Position numbers and translations under genes: made by a program. The notes under the pieces were generated by a model. It searched no databases. It had not been told where the DNA came from and was given only the letters and a program-made list of their open reading frames with translations. 64,000 bases of DNA from RGIG3701 sp964438515 (lineage in GTDB: Bacteria; Planctomycetota; Planctomycetia; Pirellulales; Thermoguttaceae), in the NCBI GenBank assembly GCA_964438515.1, contig CAYTLK010000011.1, positions 1 through 64,000 of the forward strand, written 5' to 3'. Within the stretch, counting starts at the first letter, position 1. Each line of letters opens with the position of its first letter. This document shows, one piece after another, positions 27,949 to 35,779 of the stretch.

Positions 27949-28395
27949 CTATTTTGTTTTTGCAAATTCTTCCGGAAGTCCCTCACCCATTTCGAGAAAA
28001 CATTCCATTAATTCTGCCGGAACCTTACGCGGTCGGCCCGTTTTCAGATCCACAAGACCCCATTTTGTCTGCGCGGTCGCGACGACGACTCCGTCCGATT
28101 TGCGGCGAAAACGATACTGACGGATACTTGTAACGTGTTTCATTTCACTCACCCACGTATCGAGCAGAATCGTATCGCCCTCACGAATCTGCTGAAGATA
28201 GTTGATCGTGTGCTGTCGGACGAACCACGCAGCGCCCAGTTCGATGTAGCGTTGTGTGTCCCACCCATTCAGTTCGGAATGACGGATTGCCGCCTCCTGC
28301 ATCCAGTGTATGTGCCGCGTATTGTTGACGTGCTGCATTTCGTCCAAATATTGAGGTCCAATTTCAATTTCTTCTGTGTAAACGGGAATAACCAT
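27949..28395 (-). CDS. Acyl-CoA thioesterase, hotdog fold (YbgC/FadM type)
   Basis: 148 residues. The pattern is that of 4-hydroxybenzoyl-CoA thioesterase-like proteins: an acidic residue and His-Val-Asn in DEMQHVNNTRHIHWMQEA, where family members read D-x-x-G-H-V-N-N. Then come FVRQHTINYLQQIREGD and RRKSDGVVVATAQTKW strands. They hydrolyse acyl-CoA or acyl-ACP thioesters in the cytoplasm. The usual catalytic Asp appears as the Asp/Glu pair before Met, and the Gly is replaced by Gln. The gene lies 76 bases downstream of rlmN on the same strand, probably as one operon. Substrate unknown. Confidence 0.85.
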   Translation of the reverse strand: MVIPVYTEEIEIGPQYLDEMQHVNNTRHIHWMQEAAIRHSELNGWDTQRYIELGAAWFVRQHTINYLQQIREGDTILLDTWVSEMKHVTSIRQYRFRRKSDGVVVATAQTKWGLVDLKTGRPRKVPAELMECFLEMGEGLPEEFAKTK

Positions 28396-28471
28396 AATGA
28401 AAAAACGTTCCTTTCTGACGTTTTTACTTCCTTTTTTCCAGCTTTATGAATCGGTTTGATTAATTGTTGAA

Positions 28472-29593
28472 TTATTTTGACTGCTTCTGATTTTCGCTGC
28501 GCCGCAACTGTCCGCAGGCCGCGTCGATTTTGTCCCCTTTTCGATGTCGCAGCGCGATTTGAATTCCCTGCGACTCAAGTGTTTGCGCAAAACGCTGAAT
28601 CTGCTTGAGCGACGGCGTTTGAAACGGCAGTTCCTTCACGGAATTGTACGGAATCAAATTCACAAGCGCGTTTCGCCCCCGCAGACGCCCCGCAAGTTCC
28701 CGCGCATTTTCGACCGAGTCGTTGATGTCGGCCAAAAGAATGTATTCGAATGTAACGCGCCGTCCCGTCCGTTCAAAATACGCGTCCGACGCCTCAAGAA
28801 TCGCGTGTATTCCGATGTTATGATTGCTTGGCATGATTTTCGTGCGAATTTCGTCATTGGGCGCGTGGAGCGAAATCGCGAGGTGGTACGGATGTTCGAG
28901 TGCCGCCAAACGTGCAATTCCCTGCGGGATTCCAACCGTAGAAATCGTGATTTTACGTGCGCCGATTCCAAGGCCCGCTTCGGAAGAAACGATCGAAAGC
29001 GCGGCGAGCAGGGCGTCGAGATTGGCGGTCGGCTCCCCCATTCCCATAATGACGGCGTGCGACAGACGCTCCCCGCGTCCTGCGAGGCGGTCGGCCGCAA
29101 AGAGGAATTGTTCGAGAATTTCGCCGGACGTGAGGTTTCGAACGACGCCGTCCAAACCGCTCGCACAGAAGGCGCAGTGCATCGCGCAGCCGACTTGCGT
29201 ACTGGCGCAAAGCGTGTGCTGACCCTGATCGTTATGCAGAATCACCGTTTCAATCCGATTTCCGTCCGAAAGCTCGAGCAAAAATTTTTCTGCCGGGTCG
29301 GATTCCTCCCCCTGAACCGTTACGATTTTCATCGTTCGAAGTACAAAATTCTTTTCCAGCGTTTGACGCAGGGATTGAGGGAGATTCGTCATCGATTCGA
29401 ACGACGTAATGTTCGGCGTGAACATCCATTTTTGCAGCTGACGGATTCGGAATTTGGGTTGTTTTTGTGCCGTGAACCAAGATTCCAGCTCGGCGGCGTC
29501 CAGGGAAAGCAGCGACCGCTTGATGGATTGAGGGCTTGGGGGGGGTGAAAAGCTTGGAGAGTTTGGGGGTATGTCGGATTGGTTTGAAATCAT
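28472..29593 (-). CDS. rlmN: 23S rRNA (adenine-2503-C2)-methyltransferase RlmN
   Basis: 373 residues. It is a radical SAM enzyme with a CxxxCxxC cluster at Cys136, Cys140 and Cys143 (VGCAMHCAFCASG). The SAM-binding MGMGEP motif and the C-terminal catalytic Cys in DAACGQL are present; the other catalytic Cys sits in the usual region upstream. RlmN methylates A2503 of 23S rRNA and A37 of some tRNAs. The first 25 residues are a Ser/Pro-rich extension; a start at an internal codon is possible, but the full frame is kept. Identification is firm. Confidence 0.95.
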   Translation of the reverse strand: MISNQSDIPPNSPSFSPPPSPQSIKRSLLSLDAAELESWFTAQKQPKFRIRQLQKWMFTPNITSFESMTNLPQSLRQTLEKNFVLRTMKIVTVQGEESDPAEKFLLELSDGNRIETVILHNDQGQHTLCASTQVGCAMHCAFCASGLDGVVRNLTSGEILEQFLFAADRLAGRGERLSHAVIMGMGEPTANLDALLAALSIVSSEAGLGIGARKITISTVGIPQGIARLAALEHPYHLAISLHAPNDEIRTKIMPSNHNIGIHAILEASDAYFERTGRRVTFEYILLADINDSVENARELAGRLRGRNALVNLIPYNSVKELPFQTPSLKQIQRFAQTLESQGIQIALRHRKGDKIDAACGQLRRSENQKQSK

Positions 29594-29672
29594 TGCAAAA
29601 ACTCTTGATATTTAGTTTTCAGGACTTTCTCGAAATTTCAGGGAATCGTTACGAGTTCTTCGGCCTCGGTTT

Positions 29673-29799
29673 CACGCGCGATTCACCCTATCGGGAGAAT
29701 CTGGCTGCCCGTCATGTCGTAACGACCGTGGGGAGCTGGGCTTTTTGCAAGCCGCCCCTCTCCCCAGACCCCTCTCCCGGAAAACTCCTAATATTTTAA
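29673..29799 (-). repeat. Dispersed hairpin repeat family A, minus-strand copy
   Basis: This is the full-length element in reverse. On the plus strand it reads GATTCACCCTATCGGGAGAA, CTGGCTGCCCGTC, then GGGGAGCTGGGCTTTTTGCA and GCCGCCCCTCTCCCC, ending GGAAAACTCCTAATATTTT. It separates rlmN from the stop of the DUF1559 gene at 29809, both on the minus strand. Confidence 0.8.
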
Positions 29800-29808
29800 A
29801 AAAGTTTA

Positions 29809-30861
29809 TTAGTTGGGGATTTGAACCGCATTTCCATCTTTACGGTTTCCAAGATTCTGATGGACTTCCGAATCGATGCTGTATGAAATTCTTTGTACGG
29901 AACCGTCGCACATGGCGATTCCAAGCGTTCCGGCATGCGGACTTCCGAAACTGTGAAAATGGGAATAATTAGCGCGGTCCTGCATCGGCATTGTGGTGCT
30001 TTTGGCGGTCACGTGATTGTCGGTGTCGGCCCCTCGATAAACGAAAATGTTGTCGTTCGTCGTTACATTGGCGGCCTGCGCCTCGTAATGACCCGGTTCC
30101 AAATACTTTTCGCCGATGAGGTAGGTGTTGGTTGTTCCGTCGCGAATCTGTCCGATCGTGATGGAACTATGTTTGTAAATGGTTCCATTCGCGTTTTTTG
30201 CCTGATTGTTGCTTTCCCAAGCGAAATTGGCGGCAGCTGCAAAGGAGTTGGGGGAATATTCGGCAGACCCCTCGCCCACATCAATGTTGGAGCCGTAATT
30301 TGCGGAATAGTCGGACTTCGCGTACACATCACCCGCGGCGTAGGTGTGATTCGCGCTGTACTGGGTGTCGGTCAAAATGGGATATAATTTCGTCGCACGG
30401 CGTGAGGGACAGTACCAGAAAGAGAGCGGTGATTTTCCGCGAGTTTCCGCCCCATTGTTCTGCGTGGTGGATTTTTCAAAAGCTCCATCGGCTCCCATCT
30501 GAAACAGCGCGTTTTGTTCCACGAACGGTAAAAGGCTGTACGCCCACGACCCCGGCTGACTGGAACCAAGGCCCCGATCCGGATCGCCGTCCCAGTATGG
30601 GGACCAACCGCCGGAAGGAAGTTTGTGGATGGAACTTTCGTGATTGAGCGCCGCAAGGCCGATTTGTTTGAGGTGGTTTCCGCACTGCATAATGCGTGCC
30701 GCCTCGCGAGCCTGCTGGACGGCTGGAAGCAAAAGTCCCACAAGCATTCCGATGATTGCGATGACGACGAGCAATTCCACGAGTGTAAACCCGCGCAAAA
30801 GTCCCATTGAATTGCGTCTGCGAGACAAAAACTGGATGTGTGTCGAATATAATGGCCGCAA
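29809..30861 (-). CDS. DUF1559 prepilin-like protein
   Basis: About 350 residues. The chosen start is TTG at 30861, six bases after a perfect AGGAGG; an ATG at 30807 (MGLLRG) has no ribosome site but would give a more normal short leader. The prepilin motif GFTLVELLVVIAIIG and LLLPAVQQAREAAR follow, and the C terminus has H-x9-DG (PHAGTLGIAMCDG). It is expected to be processed after Gly and inserted as a pseudopilin-like protein. Its own promoter candidate is at 30907-30935. Family assignment is firm; the start is open. Confidence 0.93.
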   Translation of the reverse strand: MRPLYSTHIQFLSRRRNSMGLLRGFTLVELLVVIAIIGMLVGLLLPAVQQAREAARIMQCGNHLKQIGLAALNHESSIHKLPSGGWSPYWDGDPDRGLGSSQPGSWAYSLLPFVEQNALFQMGADGAFEKSTTQNNGAETRGKSPLSFWYCPSRRATKLYPILTDTQYSANHTYAAGDVYAKSDYSANYGSNIDVGEGSAEYSPNSFAAAANFAWESNNQAKNANGTIYKHSSITIGQIRDGTTNTYLIGEKYLEPGHYEAQAANVTTNDNIFVYRGADTDNHVTAKSTTMPMQDRANYSHFHSFGSPHAGTLGIAMCDGSVQRISYSIDSEVHQNLGNRKDGNAVQIPN

Positions 30862-30906
30862 AGCACACCTCCTTTTCAATCAGGTTTCTTTTTCACACTT
30901 ACTTCC

Positions 30907-30935
30907 ATTTTACACCAAGTGATAGAATAATGCAA
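30907..30935 (-). promoter_or_regulatory. Sigma70-type promoter for the 29809 DUF1559 gene
   Basis: On the minus strand TTGCAT and TAAAAT are separated by 17 bases, about 45 bases upstream of the AGGAGG-TTG start. Confidence 0.6.
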
Positions 30936-31238
30936 CAGATTACCGTTTTTTTTGTGAGAAAAAGTGAGAAAAAGTAAGAAAAAATGTGGAAAAATGGGAA
31001 AATCCAGGAATTTGGTAAAAAACTTTGAGGGCTTCTTGACGCAAGAAACGAATTTTGATTTAGTATTGATTTTGTTTGCGAGAGAATCTTTTCAGATTTT
31101 AACGTGAAAACGCAGATTCGGTTCGGATTGCGAGAAAACTGGACCTTCCAAAATAAAAAACGTCAAAATTTTACATCGGTTTCATCCCGTGTTTTACGGA
31201 CTCAAAAAATTATTTTGAACTTTTTTGGAAAATTTTAC

Positions 31239-31266
31239 TTGACAAAATGGCTTTTTGGCGTATAAT
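31239..31266 (+). promoter_or_regulatory. Near-consensus sigma70 promoter of a short transcript
   Basis: A perfect TTGACA and a perfect TATAAT are separated by 16 bases, the best promoter I see in the window. Transcription would start near 31273 and reach the terminator at 31423-31471. Confidence 0.8.
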
Positions 31267-31272
31267 GAGTTT

Positions 31273-31471
31273 ATCAATTGAAGAGATTGTAAGCATTAGG
31301 CGATATGAGAAAAGTACGCAGAATGTTTAAAATATGAAAAATGTATAAAGTTTTCCCGATTTGAGGGAGAATTTCAGCGTTTGCGGTATTGCAAACCACC
31401 GATTTTTATCGGCAGGAATTGAAGCCCGGCGCGGAGTATGGTTGAACCATGCTCTGTGCCGGGCTTTTTTT
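31273..31471 (+). ncRNA. Candidate structured small RNA of about 200 nt
   Basis: Between a near-perfect promoter and a strong terminator there is no credible ORF (the longest ATG frames are about ten codons). Four hairpins follow in series: TCCC/GGGA near 31354-31368, GTTTGC/GCAAAC (31379-31396), CCGAT/ATCGG with a TTTT loop (31399-31412), and the terminator stem. I do not recognise it as 6S, tmRNA, RNase P or SRP RNA. It lies just upstream of the phage-derived island and could be island-borne or host. Confidence 0.55.
31423..31471 (+). terminator. Strong Rho-independent terminator
   Basis: AGCCCGGC pairs with GCCGGGCT, with an inner stem of GGAGTATGGTT against ACCATGCTCT, followed by seven T. 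Confidence 0.9.
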
Positions 31472-31520
31472 ATGCACTTTTCGAAAGAATTGAGTTCGTT
31501 TTGATCGTTTTTATGAAATT

Positions 31521-31574
31521 TATGAAATAAGAACGTTTTATGAAATAAGAACGTTTTATGGAACAAGGATGTTT
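31521..31574 (+). repeat. Three tandem 18-base units ahead of the first island ORF
   Basis: TATGAAATAAGAACGTTT occurs twice exactly, followed by TATGGAACAAGGATGTTT. The first two units each contain ATG-AAA-TAA. In the third unit the changes create the AAGGA ribosome site used by the ORF at 31576. Confidence 0.85.
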
Positions 31575-31575
31575 T

Positions 31576-31899
31576 ATGAATGAATATTCAAAACTGGATG
31601 TATGCTGGTTCTGCAATGAAATTCCATTTTCGCAAAGACTGCAGGAGTCGGGGTGCGCAGCTCCAACGGCGGACGAGAAAACAGAAATCCAAAATAGTGT
31701 TCGTATAACACCCTCATTCAGTTCCTCTCCGGAAGATTTTTTCACGGCTCAGGAGCGTGAGGAAGCGAGAGCTTATTTTGGGGTTCATCTTCGCGGGGCC
31801 AACAAAGAACGTTATGAAGAGTTGCATCGGCAAAAAACGTTGGAACGGCGGGCGGAGCTTGCTGCGGATGATTGGAAAAATCGGTGTTTGCCGCGCTGA
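31576..31899 (+). CDS. Small ORF at the island boundary, N-terminal part made of a dispersed repeat
   Basis: 107 residues from ATG 31576, eight bases after AAGGA. Residues about 9-42 are encoded by dispersed repeat C (31601-31700), which also lies at 59626. The C-terminal half (from FFTAQEREEARAYFG onward) is charged and helical and looks like ordinary coding sequence, but I recognise no family. Its repeat-derived half suggests an element inserted in or captured by a gene. It is the first ORF before the protease and phage genes. Whether it is translated is uncertain. Confidence 0.45.
   Translation: MNEYSKLDVCWFCNEIPFSQRLQESGCAAPTADEKTEIQNSVRITPSFSSSPEDFFTAQEREEARAYFGVHLRGANKERYEELHRQKTLERRAELAADDWKNRCLPR
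31601..31700 (+). repeat. Dispersed repeat family C, copy 1
   Basis: This is a 100-base element from TATGCTGGTTCT to AAAATAGTGT, about 88% identical by hand count to 59626-59725 and of the same length. Its ends can fold (ATTTTC against GAAAAC). It overlaps the first island ORF. Confidence 0.85.
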
Positions 31900-32004
31900 A
31901 CACCTTTTTTTTGGGGTGCGGCTGTCGTTTTCGTTTTCACTATTTTTACCTTTTGTATTTTCACTATTTTACCCATTTTCACGTTTTATTTTAGAAAGTA
32001 AGTT

Positions 32005-33243
32005 ATGAAAAAGCATTTTTTTCCACCAATCCTTCTTGCCGTCCTGGTGCTTCCCTCGTTCCTCCCAGGGGGGCCGACGGCGGCAGGATTGTGTCCCGGC
32101 GGTCGCTGCTCGCGCTCCGATTCGAGTTCGTTGAATTCGTTAAATTCATGGAGTTCGGCGAGTTCGGCGAGTTCGGCCCGAAATCATTCGATTCCGCAGC
32201 CGCAGCAGCCAAATTATCGTACGCAATACGCAGCGCCTCATGCGGCCGTCGCTCGAATCCTTGTTGAAAACGCGCAGACGCAAATTTTCGGTACAGGAAC
32301 CTGGATTCAGCTTTCAGAAGGACGATGCGTCGTTTTGACGTGTGCGCACCTTTTCGAAACGGACTATCCGGAACATGTGGCCGTTAATTTCCCCAATCAG
32401 CCCGCGTTCGACGCAAAGATTCAGGCGATTGACCGTCGGTGGGACCTCGCGCTCCTTCAGGCCGCCGCCGAGTTTCCTCTCTCACTTCCGAAACCCGTGA
32501 CTTTAAGCACTTCCGCTCCTCGTGAGGGAGAAATGCTGCGGGTCTGCGGACTCGGGCCGGACGGAACGTCGCTCTGGATTTTGGGAACGACCCTCGGTTA
32601 CTGTCGTCTGAATACCGTCAGCGGAAATCATACGCTTGTAATGACGGGAAACGCGCGTCAGGGAGATTCCGGTTCGCCGATTTTACGGCTCGATGGAACG
32701 CTGGCGGCCGTGCTTTGGGGGACGGATGGGAATTTCCTTTATGGAACTTGGAGCGGTCAAATTCGGACGGTTTTTGAAACGGCATTTCGAGAAAATTGGG
32801 ATGAAAAACGGGACGAAATGCGTGTCGAGCGGGATGAAAAGCGTGCGGAACGAGACGAAATGCGTACTCCACAGGAGGAAAAAGAGGGGAAATTTCCCAG
32901 TAAAAAGGCCGTTGTTCCCGGACGTTTTCGCCCCAAACGGAATCCGAATCCGGATCGAAGACCCGAAATGACGCCGCAGTACGCGCAGATTCCGCAAAAT
33001 CCCAACGACCCGCAGAATTTTGCGCAAGCTGGAGGTCCGGGAGCATCGGACGGGACGGCAGTCACTCAAAATCGGAGCAAACGATTTCCCGGAATGCCGC
33101 TTTTCCCGCAAAAACCCCTATGCGTGCCGCCGCTCATTTCGATTCGTTTTCCTTGGGGGCTTACGTTTTTGTACCTCATACTGTGGCTCGTTCCGATTGG
33201 AATTATGTATGCAGTATTCAAAAGACGTTTACTTAAAAAATGA
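32005..33243 (+). CDS. Membrane-anchored trypsin-like serine protease
   Basis: 412 residues. A signal peptide (about 1-27) is followed by a Ser/Asn/Ala linker (36-65). A chymotrypsin-fold domain then shows the triad His115 (TCAHLF), Asp147 (WDLALL) and Ser222 (QGDSGSP). Residues about 265-300 are a repeat of charged segments (RDEMR, RDEKR), then a Pro/Asn/Gln linker, and a final transmembrane helix (about 383-405) with a Lys/Arg end. It would cleave proteins on the outer face of the membrane. It lies between the boundary ORF and the ParB-like gene, all plus strand. A protease of this type is not a normal phage head gene; it may be cargo or host. Confidence 0.85.
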   Translation: MKKHFFPPILLAVLVLPSFLPGGPTAAGLCPGGRCSRSDSSSLNSLNSWSSASSASSARNHSIPQPQQPNYRTQYAAPHAAVARILVENAQTQIFGTGTWIQLSEGRCVVLTCAHLFETDYPEHVAVNFPNQPAFDAKIQAIDRRWDLALLQAAAEFPLSLPKPVTLSTSAPREGEMLRVCGLGPDGTSLWILGTTLGYCRLNTVSGNHTLVMTGNARQGDSGSPILRLDGTLAAVLWGTDGNFLYGTWSGQIRTVFETAFRENWDEKRDEMRVERDEKRAERDEMRTPQEEKEGKFPSKKAVVPGRFRPKRNPNPDRRPEMTPQYAQIPQNPNDPQNFAQAGGPGASDGTAVTQNRSKRFPGMPLFPQKPLCVPPLISIRFPWGLTFLYLILWLVPIGIMYAVFKRRLLKK

Positions 33244-33315
33244 AAATTGCACACATGTTTTATGATTTAGTGACTTTGTTTGCACAATTATCAAAGTTAA
33301 AAAGGAGACCTGAAA

Positions 33316-33867
33316 ATGTTGATTAAAGATCGAATTAAAGAATTTCGCCGCGTTCCTGCATCGCTGTTGGTGCCGAACCCGAAAAATTGGCGGACGCATC
33401 CGGAAAAACAGAAAAATGCACTGAAAGGTGTGCTTGCGGAAATCGGGTACGCCGATGCGCTTCTGGCGAGGGAAATGCCCGATGGAACACTGATGCTTTT
33501 GGACGGTCATTTGCGTGCCGAGACGACGCCGAATCAGGAAGTGCCGGTGCTGGTGCTCGATTTGAATGACGAGGAGGCGGAAAAACTGCTCGCAACGTTC
33601 GACCCGCTTTCCGCGATGGCCGGAAAAGACGACGAACTGTTTGCCGAGCTGATTTCCGAGATGGAAACGTCTTCCGAGGCGGTTCGTTCGCTGCTCGACG
33701 AGACGCTCGGAGCGGCGGAAACGGCGGAAAATGCGGTCGAAACACCGGAACCGGTGATTCCGGAAATGTTTCAGATCGTCATTGATTGCGACTCGGAGGA
33801 ACATCAGCAGCGGGTGTACGAAAGTCTCAAGGCGGAAGGACTGATGTGCAAGATCGTCACGCTTTAG
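33316..33867 (+). CDS. ParB/Srx-fold protein of phage type
   Basis: 183 residues, after AAAAAGGAG. The N-terminal half has the ParB-like pattern: VPASLLVPNPKNWRTH, then an ALLAREMPDG strand pair and LLDGHLRAE, where DGH-R replaces the DGHHR of family members. The C-terminal half is acidic and helical. Phage proteins of this type commonly precede terminase genes; some are nucleases or NTP-dependent regulators, others act with DNA modification enzymes. It is followed by the ABC-GNAT fusion 82 bases later. No HTH is seen, so plasmid-type partitioning is unlikely. Confidence 0.8.
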   Translation: MLIKDRIKEFRRVPASLLVPNPKNWRTHPEKQKNALKGVLAEIGYADALLAREMPDGTLMLLDGHLRAETTPNQEVPVLVLDLNDEEAEKLLATFDPLSAMAGKDDELFAELISEMETSSEAVRSLLDETLGAAETAENAVETPEPVIPEMFQIVIDCDSEEHQQRVYESLKAEGLMCKIVTL

Positions 33868-33949
33868 AGTTGCGGCTTTTGTTTCGCTATTTGTAACTAT
33901 TTTCGTTATTTTTGTTCGTTTTTTAATTGTTTTTTAGGAAGTAAAACCG

Positions 33950-35044
33950 ATGCATATTTCCCTTTCGGCCCCCATTTTCGATTCGTTTCGGGTTCAGCAG
34001 GTTGCAGGAATCTTTGACGTTCCGCTTGCGGAAAAAGTACAGCAGAATTTTGACGTGGAGGTTCCCGGCCTGAAGGCGTCCGACTGGCGGGTGGGACTCG
34101 TTGTGGGACCGTCCGGCAGCGGAAAAAGTACCGTTGCAAAAGCGCTTTTCGGCGAAAATTTGTACGAAGCCGGAGCGTGGCCCGAAGACGCCGCGGTGGT
34201 GGATGGTTTCGATTCGCGCCTTTCGATTCGTGAAATTACGGCTCTTTTGACGTCGGTCGGATTCAGCTCGCCTCCAGGCTGGGTGAAACCGTACTCGGTG
34301 CTGAGCAACGGCGAGAAATTCCGCTGCGATCTCGCTCGAGCGCTTTCCGTCACGAAATTGCCTGGCGGAAACGATGCTTTGATTGCGTTCGACGAATTCA
34401 CGAGCGTCGTGGATCGAACGGTTGCGAAAGTTGCATCGGCGGCGCTTTCCAAAGGGCTTCGTAATGGATTCATTCCGGGGCGATTCGTTGCGGTGACGTG
34501 TCACTACGACATCGCGGAATGGCTCGAACCCGATTGGGTGCTCGATATGGCGGACCGAAAACTCACGCGGAGGTGTCTTCGGCGACCGAAAATTGAACTT
34601 GAACTCGTGCGTTCCAGCTGGCGCGCCTGGCCGTTGTTTGCGCGCCATCATTATTTGAGCGGCTCGCTGGCTCCCAGTGCCCGCTGTTATTTGGCGCATT
34701 GGAACGGTGTACCGGTTGCGTTTTGCGGTGTTTTGCCGCTTATTGGGTACAAAAATCGACGCAGAATCAGTCGGCTCGTGACGCTTCCGGATTTTCAGGG
34801 ACTGGGGATTGGAATGCGCGTTGCGGAGGCGGTGGGCGATTTGTATCGCGAGGCGGGAATGCGTCTCAACATTACGAGCAGCCATCCGGCTTTGATTTCG
34901 CACTGTAAAAAGTCGCGTCTTTGGCGGACGGTGAACGTAAGCGGGGCCGCGTATCACGCCGCGCAAAAAGGTGTGCCGGGGTACAAAGGTTCCGGAAATC
35001 GGATCGTAGTTTCGTTTGAATACCTCGGCGATTTCGCCTCCTGA
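33950..35044 (+). CDS. ABC-type ATPase fused to a GNAT acetyltransferase-like domain
   Basis: 364 residues, AGGAAG upstream. The ATPase domain has Walker A GPSGSGKST (53-61), signature LSNGE (118-122), Walker B ending FDEF (147-150) and switch His185. It has no membrane segments. The GNAT domain (about 215-360) has ARHHYLSGS (231-239) and the acyl-CoA motif QGLGIG (283-288). Such fusions occur in phages ahead of terminase. The GNAT part resembles the fold to which phage Mu Mom belongs, an enzyme that modifies adenine in DNA, so a DNA-modification role is a reasonable inference. Ordinary acetylation of a protein or metabolite is the alternative. Confidence 0.85.
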   Translation: MHISLSAPIFDSFRVQQVAGIFDVPLAEKVQQNFDVEVPGLKASDWRVGLVVGPSGSGKSTVAKALFGENLYEAGAWPEDAAVVDGFDSRLSIREITALLTSVGFSSPPGWVKPYSVLSNGEKFRCDLARALSVTKLPGGNDALIAFDEFTSVVDRTVAKVASAALSKGLRNGFIPGRFVAVTCHYDIAEWLEPDWVLDMADRKLTRRCLRRPKIELELVRSSWRAWPLFARHHYLSGSLAPSARCYLAHWNGVPVAFCGVLPLIGYKNRRRISRLVTLPDFQGLGIGMRVAEAVGDLYREAGMRLNITSSHPALISHCKKSRLWRTVNVSGAAYHAAQKGVPGYKGSGNRIVVSFEYLGDFAS

Positions 35045-35055
35045 ATTGCGCCTGA

Positions 35056-35111
35056 TTTCGGAATCACGCATGCTTTTCGGAATCGTGTTCGTTTTTCAGA
35101 ATCACGCACGC
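35056..35111 (+). repeat. Imperfect tandem repeats in the spacer before the terminase genes
   Basis: Three units of about 20 bases, each centred on TTCGGAATC or TTCAGAATC followed by ACGCA-like sequence. They end just before the promoter candidate at 35127. Confidence 0.55.
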
Positions 35112-35126
35112 TGATTGAATTAGTAT

Positions 35127-35155
35127 TTGATTTTGCAATTTAATTGTATTATAAT
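35127..35155 (+). promoter_or_regulatory. Promoter candidate of the packaging genes
   Basis: TTGATT and TATAAT are separated by 17 bases in a very AT-rich spacer, about 45 bases before the small-terminase start. Confidence 0.55.
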
Positions 35156-35198
35156 TATATTTTAAGTTATTTTAAGTATAAAATGAAAGGAATTTAAT

Positions 35199-35636
35199 AT
35201 GACCAAAAACGCATCTCCTCCGCCGCTTACGAAGAAGCAGAAGGATGAAATCATCGCAATTATTACGGTCGGCTGCTCCCGCAAATTGGCGGCGCGATAC
35301 GCAGGCTGCACGCCGCTTTTCATCCGAAAAACTGCGCAAAAAGACACGGAATTTGCCCGACAGCTTCAGCACGCCGAGGAACAGGCGGAAATTTCCTCCA
35401 TGAAAAGCATCAACGCCGCCGCGCGTCAGGAACGGTACTGGAAAGCGGCCGCGTGGATTTTGGAACGTAAAAATCCGGAAGAATATCGCCTTCGTGCACC
35501 CGGAACGTTCAATGCCGCCCAGCTGAAATTCATCGTGGAACAGCTTTCCGCCATCATTACGGAGGAAGTGAAAGCGCCGATGTACCGCAAACGGGTTCTT
35601 GCTCGATTTGATGATTTTTTGAAGAAACTCGCGTGA
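35199..35636 (+). CDS. Terminase small subunit candidate
   Basis: 145 residues, with AAAGGAA upstream. The N terminus has a helix-turn-helix pattern (KQKDEIIAIITVGCSRKLAARYAGC, then FIRKTAQKD), followed by a helical region with ERYWKAAAWILERKNPEEY. That last motif recurs in phage small terminase-like proteins and HTH packaging factors. A small terminase recognises DNA and passes it to the large subunit for packaging. Its position directly before the large terminase supports the role. Sequence similarity alone would only say HTH DNA-binding protein. Confidence 0.7.
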   Translation: MTKNASPPPLTKKQKDEIIAIITVGCSRKLAARYAGCTPLFIRKTAQKDTEFARQLQHAEEQAEISSMKSINAAARQERYWKAAAWILERKNPEEYRLRAPGTFNAAQLKFIVEQLSAIITEEVKAPMYRKRVLARFDDFLKKLA

Positions 35637-35722
35637 GTTTCGGTGGCGGGAAAAGACGTTTCCTGTTGTGTGTTTTTGAGTGTTTAATTTATGTAACTCG
35701 TTTAATTTGAACGGCTTGCGTA

Positions 35723-35756
35723 ATTTGTGTGACGCGTGTGATTTGTGTGACGCGTG
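35723..35756 (+). repeat. Two tandem 18-base units before the large terminase gene
   Basis: ATTTGTGTGACGCGTG occurs twice with an 18-base period, in the spacer just upstream of the chosen start at 35780. Confidence 0.8.
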
Positions 35757-35779
35757 AAATTTATCAATCGAAAGGTTTT

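Noticed and set aside
28544..29548. 334-residue plus-strand ORF
   Set aside because: Shadow of rlmN, whose minus-strand frame has all radical SAM and catalytic motifs.
31273..31471. 6S RNA, tmRNA, SRP RNA or RNase P RNA
   Set aside because: None of their diagnostic sequences or the long closed 6S hairpin is visible; kept only as an unassigned RNA candidate.
31521..31574. Possible CRISPR-like array
   Set aside because: Direct tandem units without spacers; no cas genes in the window.
33316..33867. Chromosome partition protein ParB
   Set aside because: Lacks the HTH and dimer domains, no parA neighbour, and sits with packaging genes.
33950..35044. ABC transporter ATP-binding subunit
   Set aside because: No membrane partner is nearby and the ATPase is fused to a GNAT domain in a phage context.
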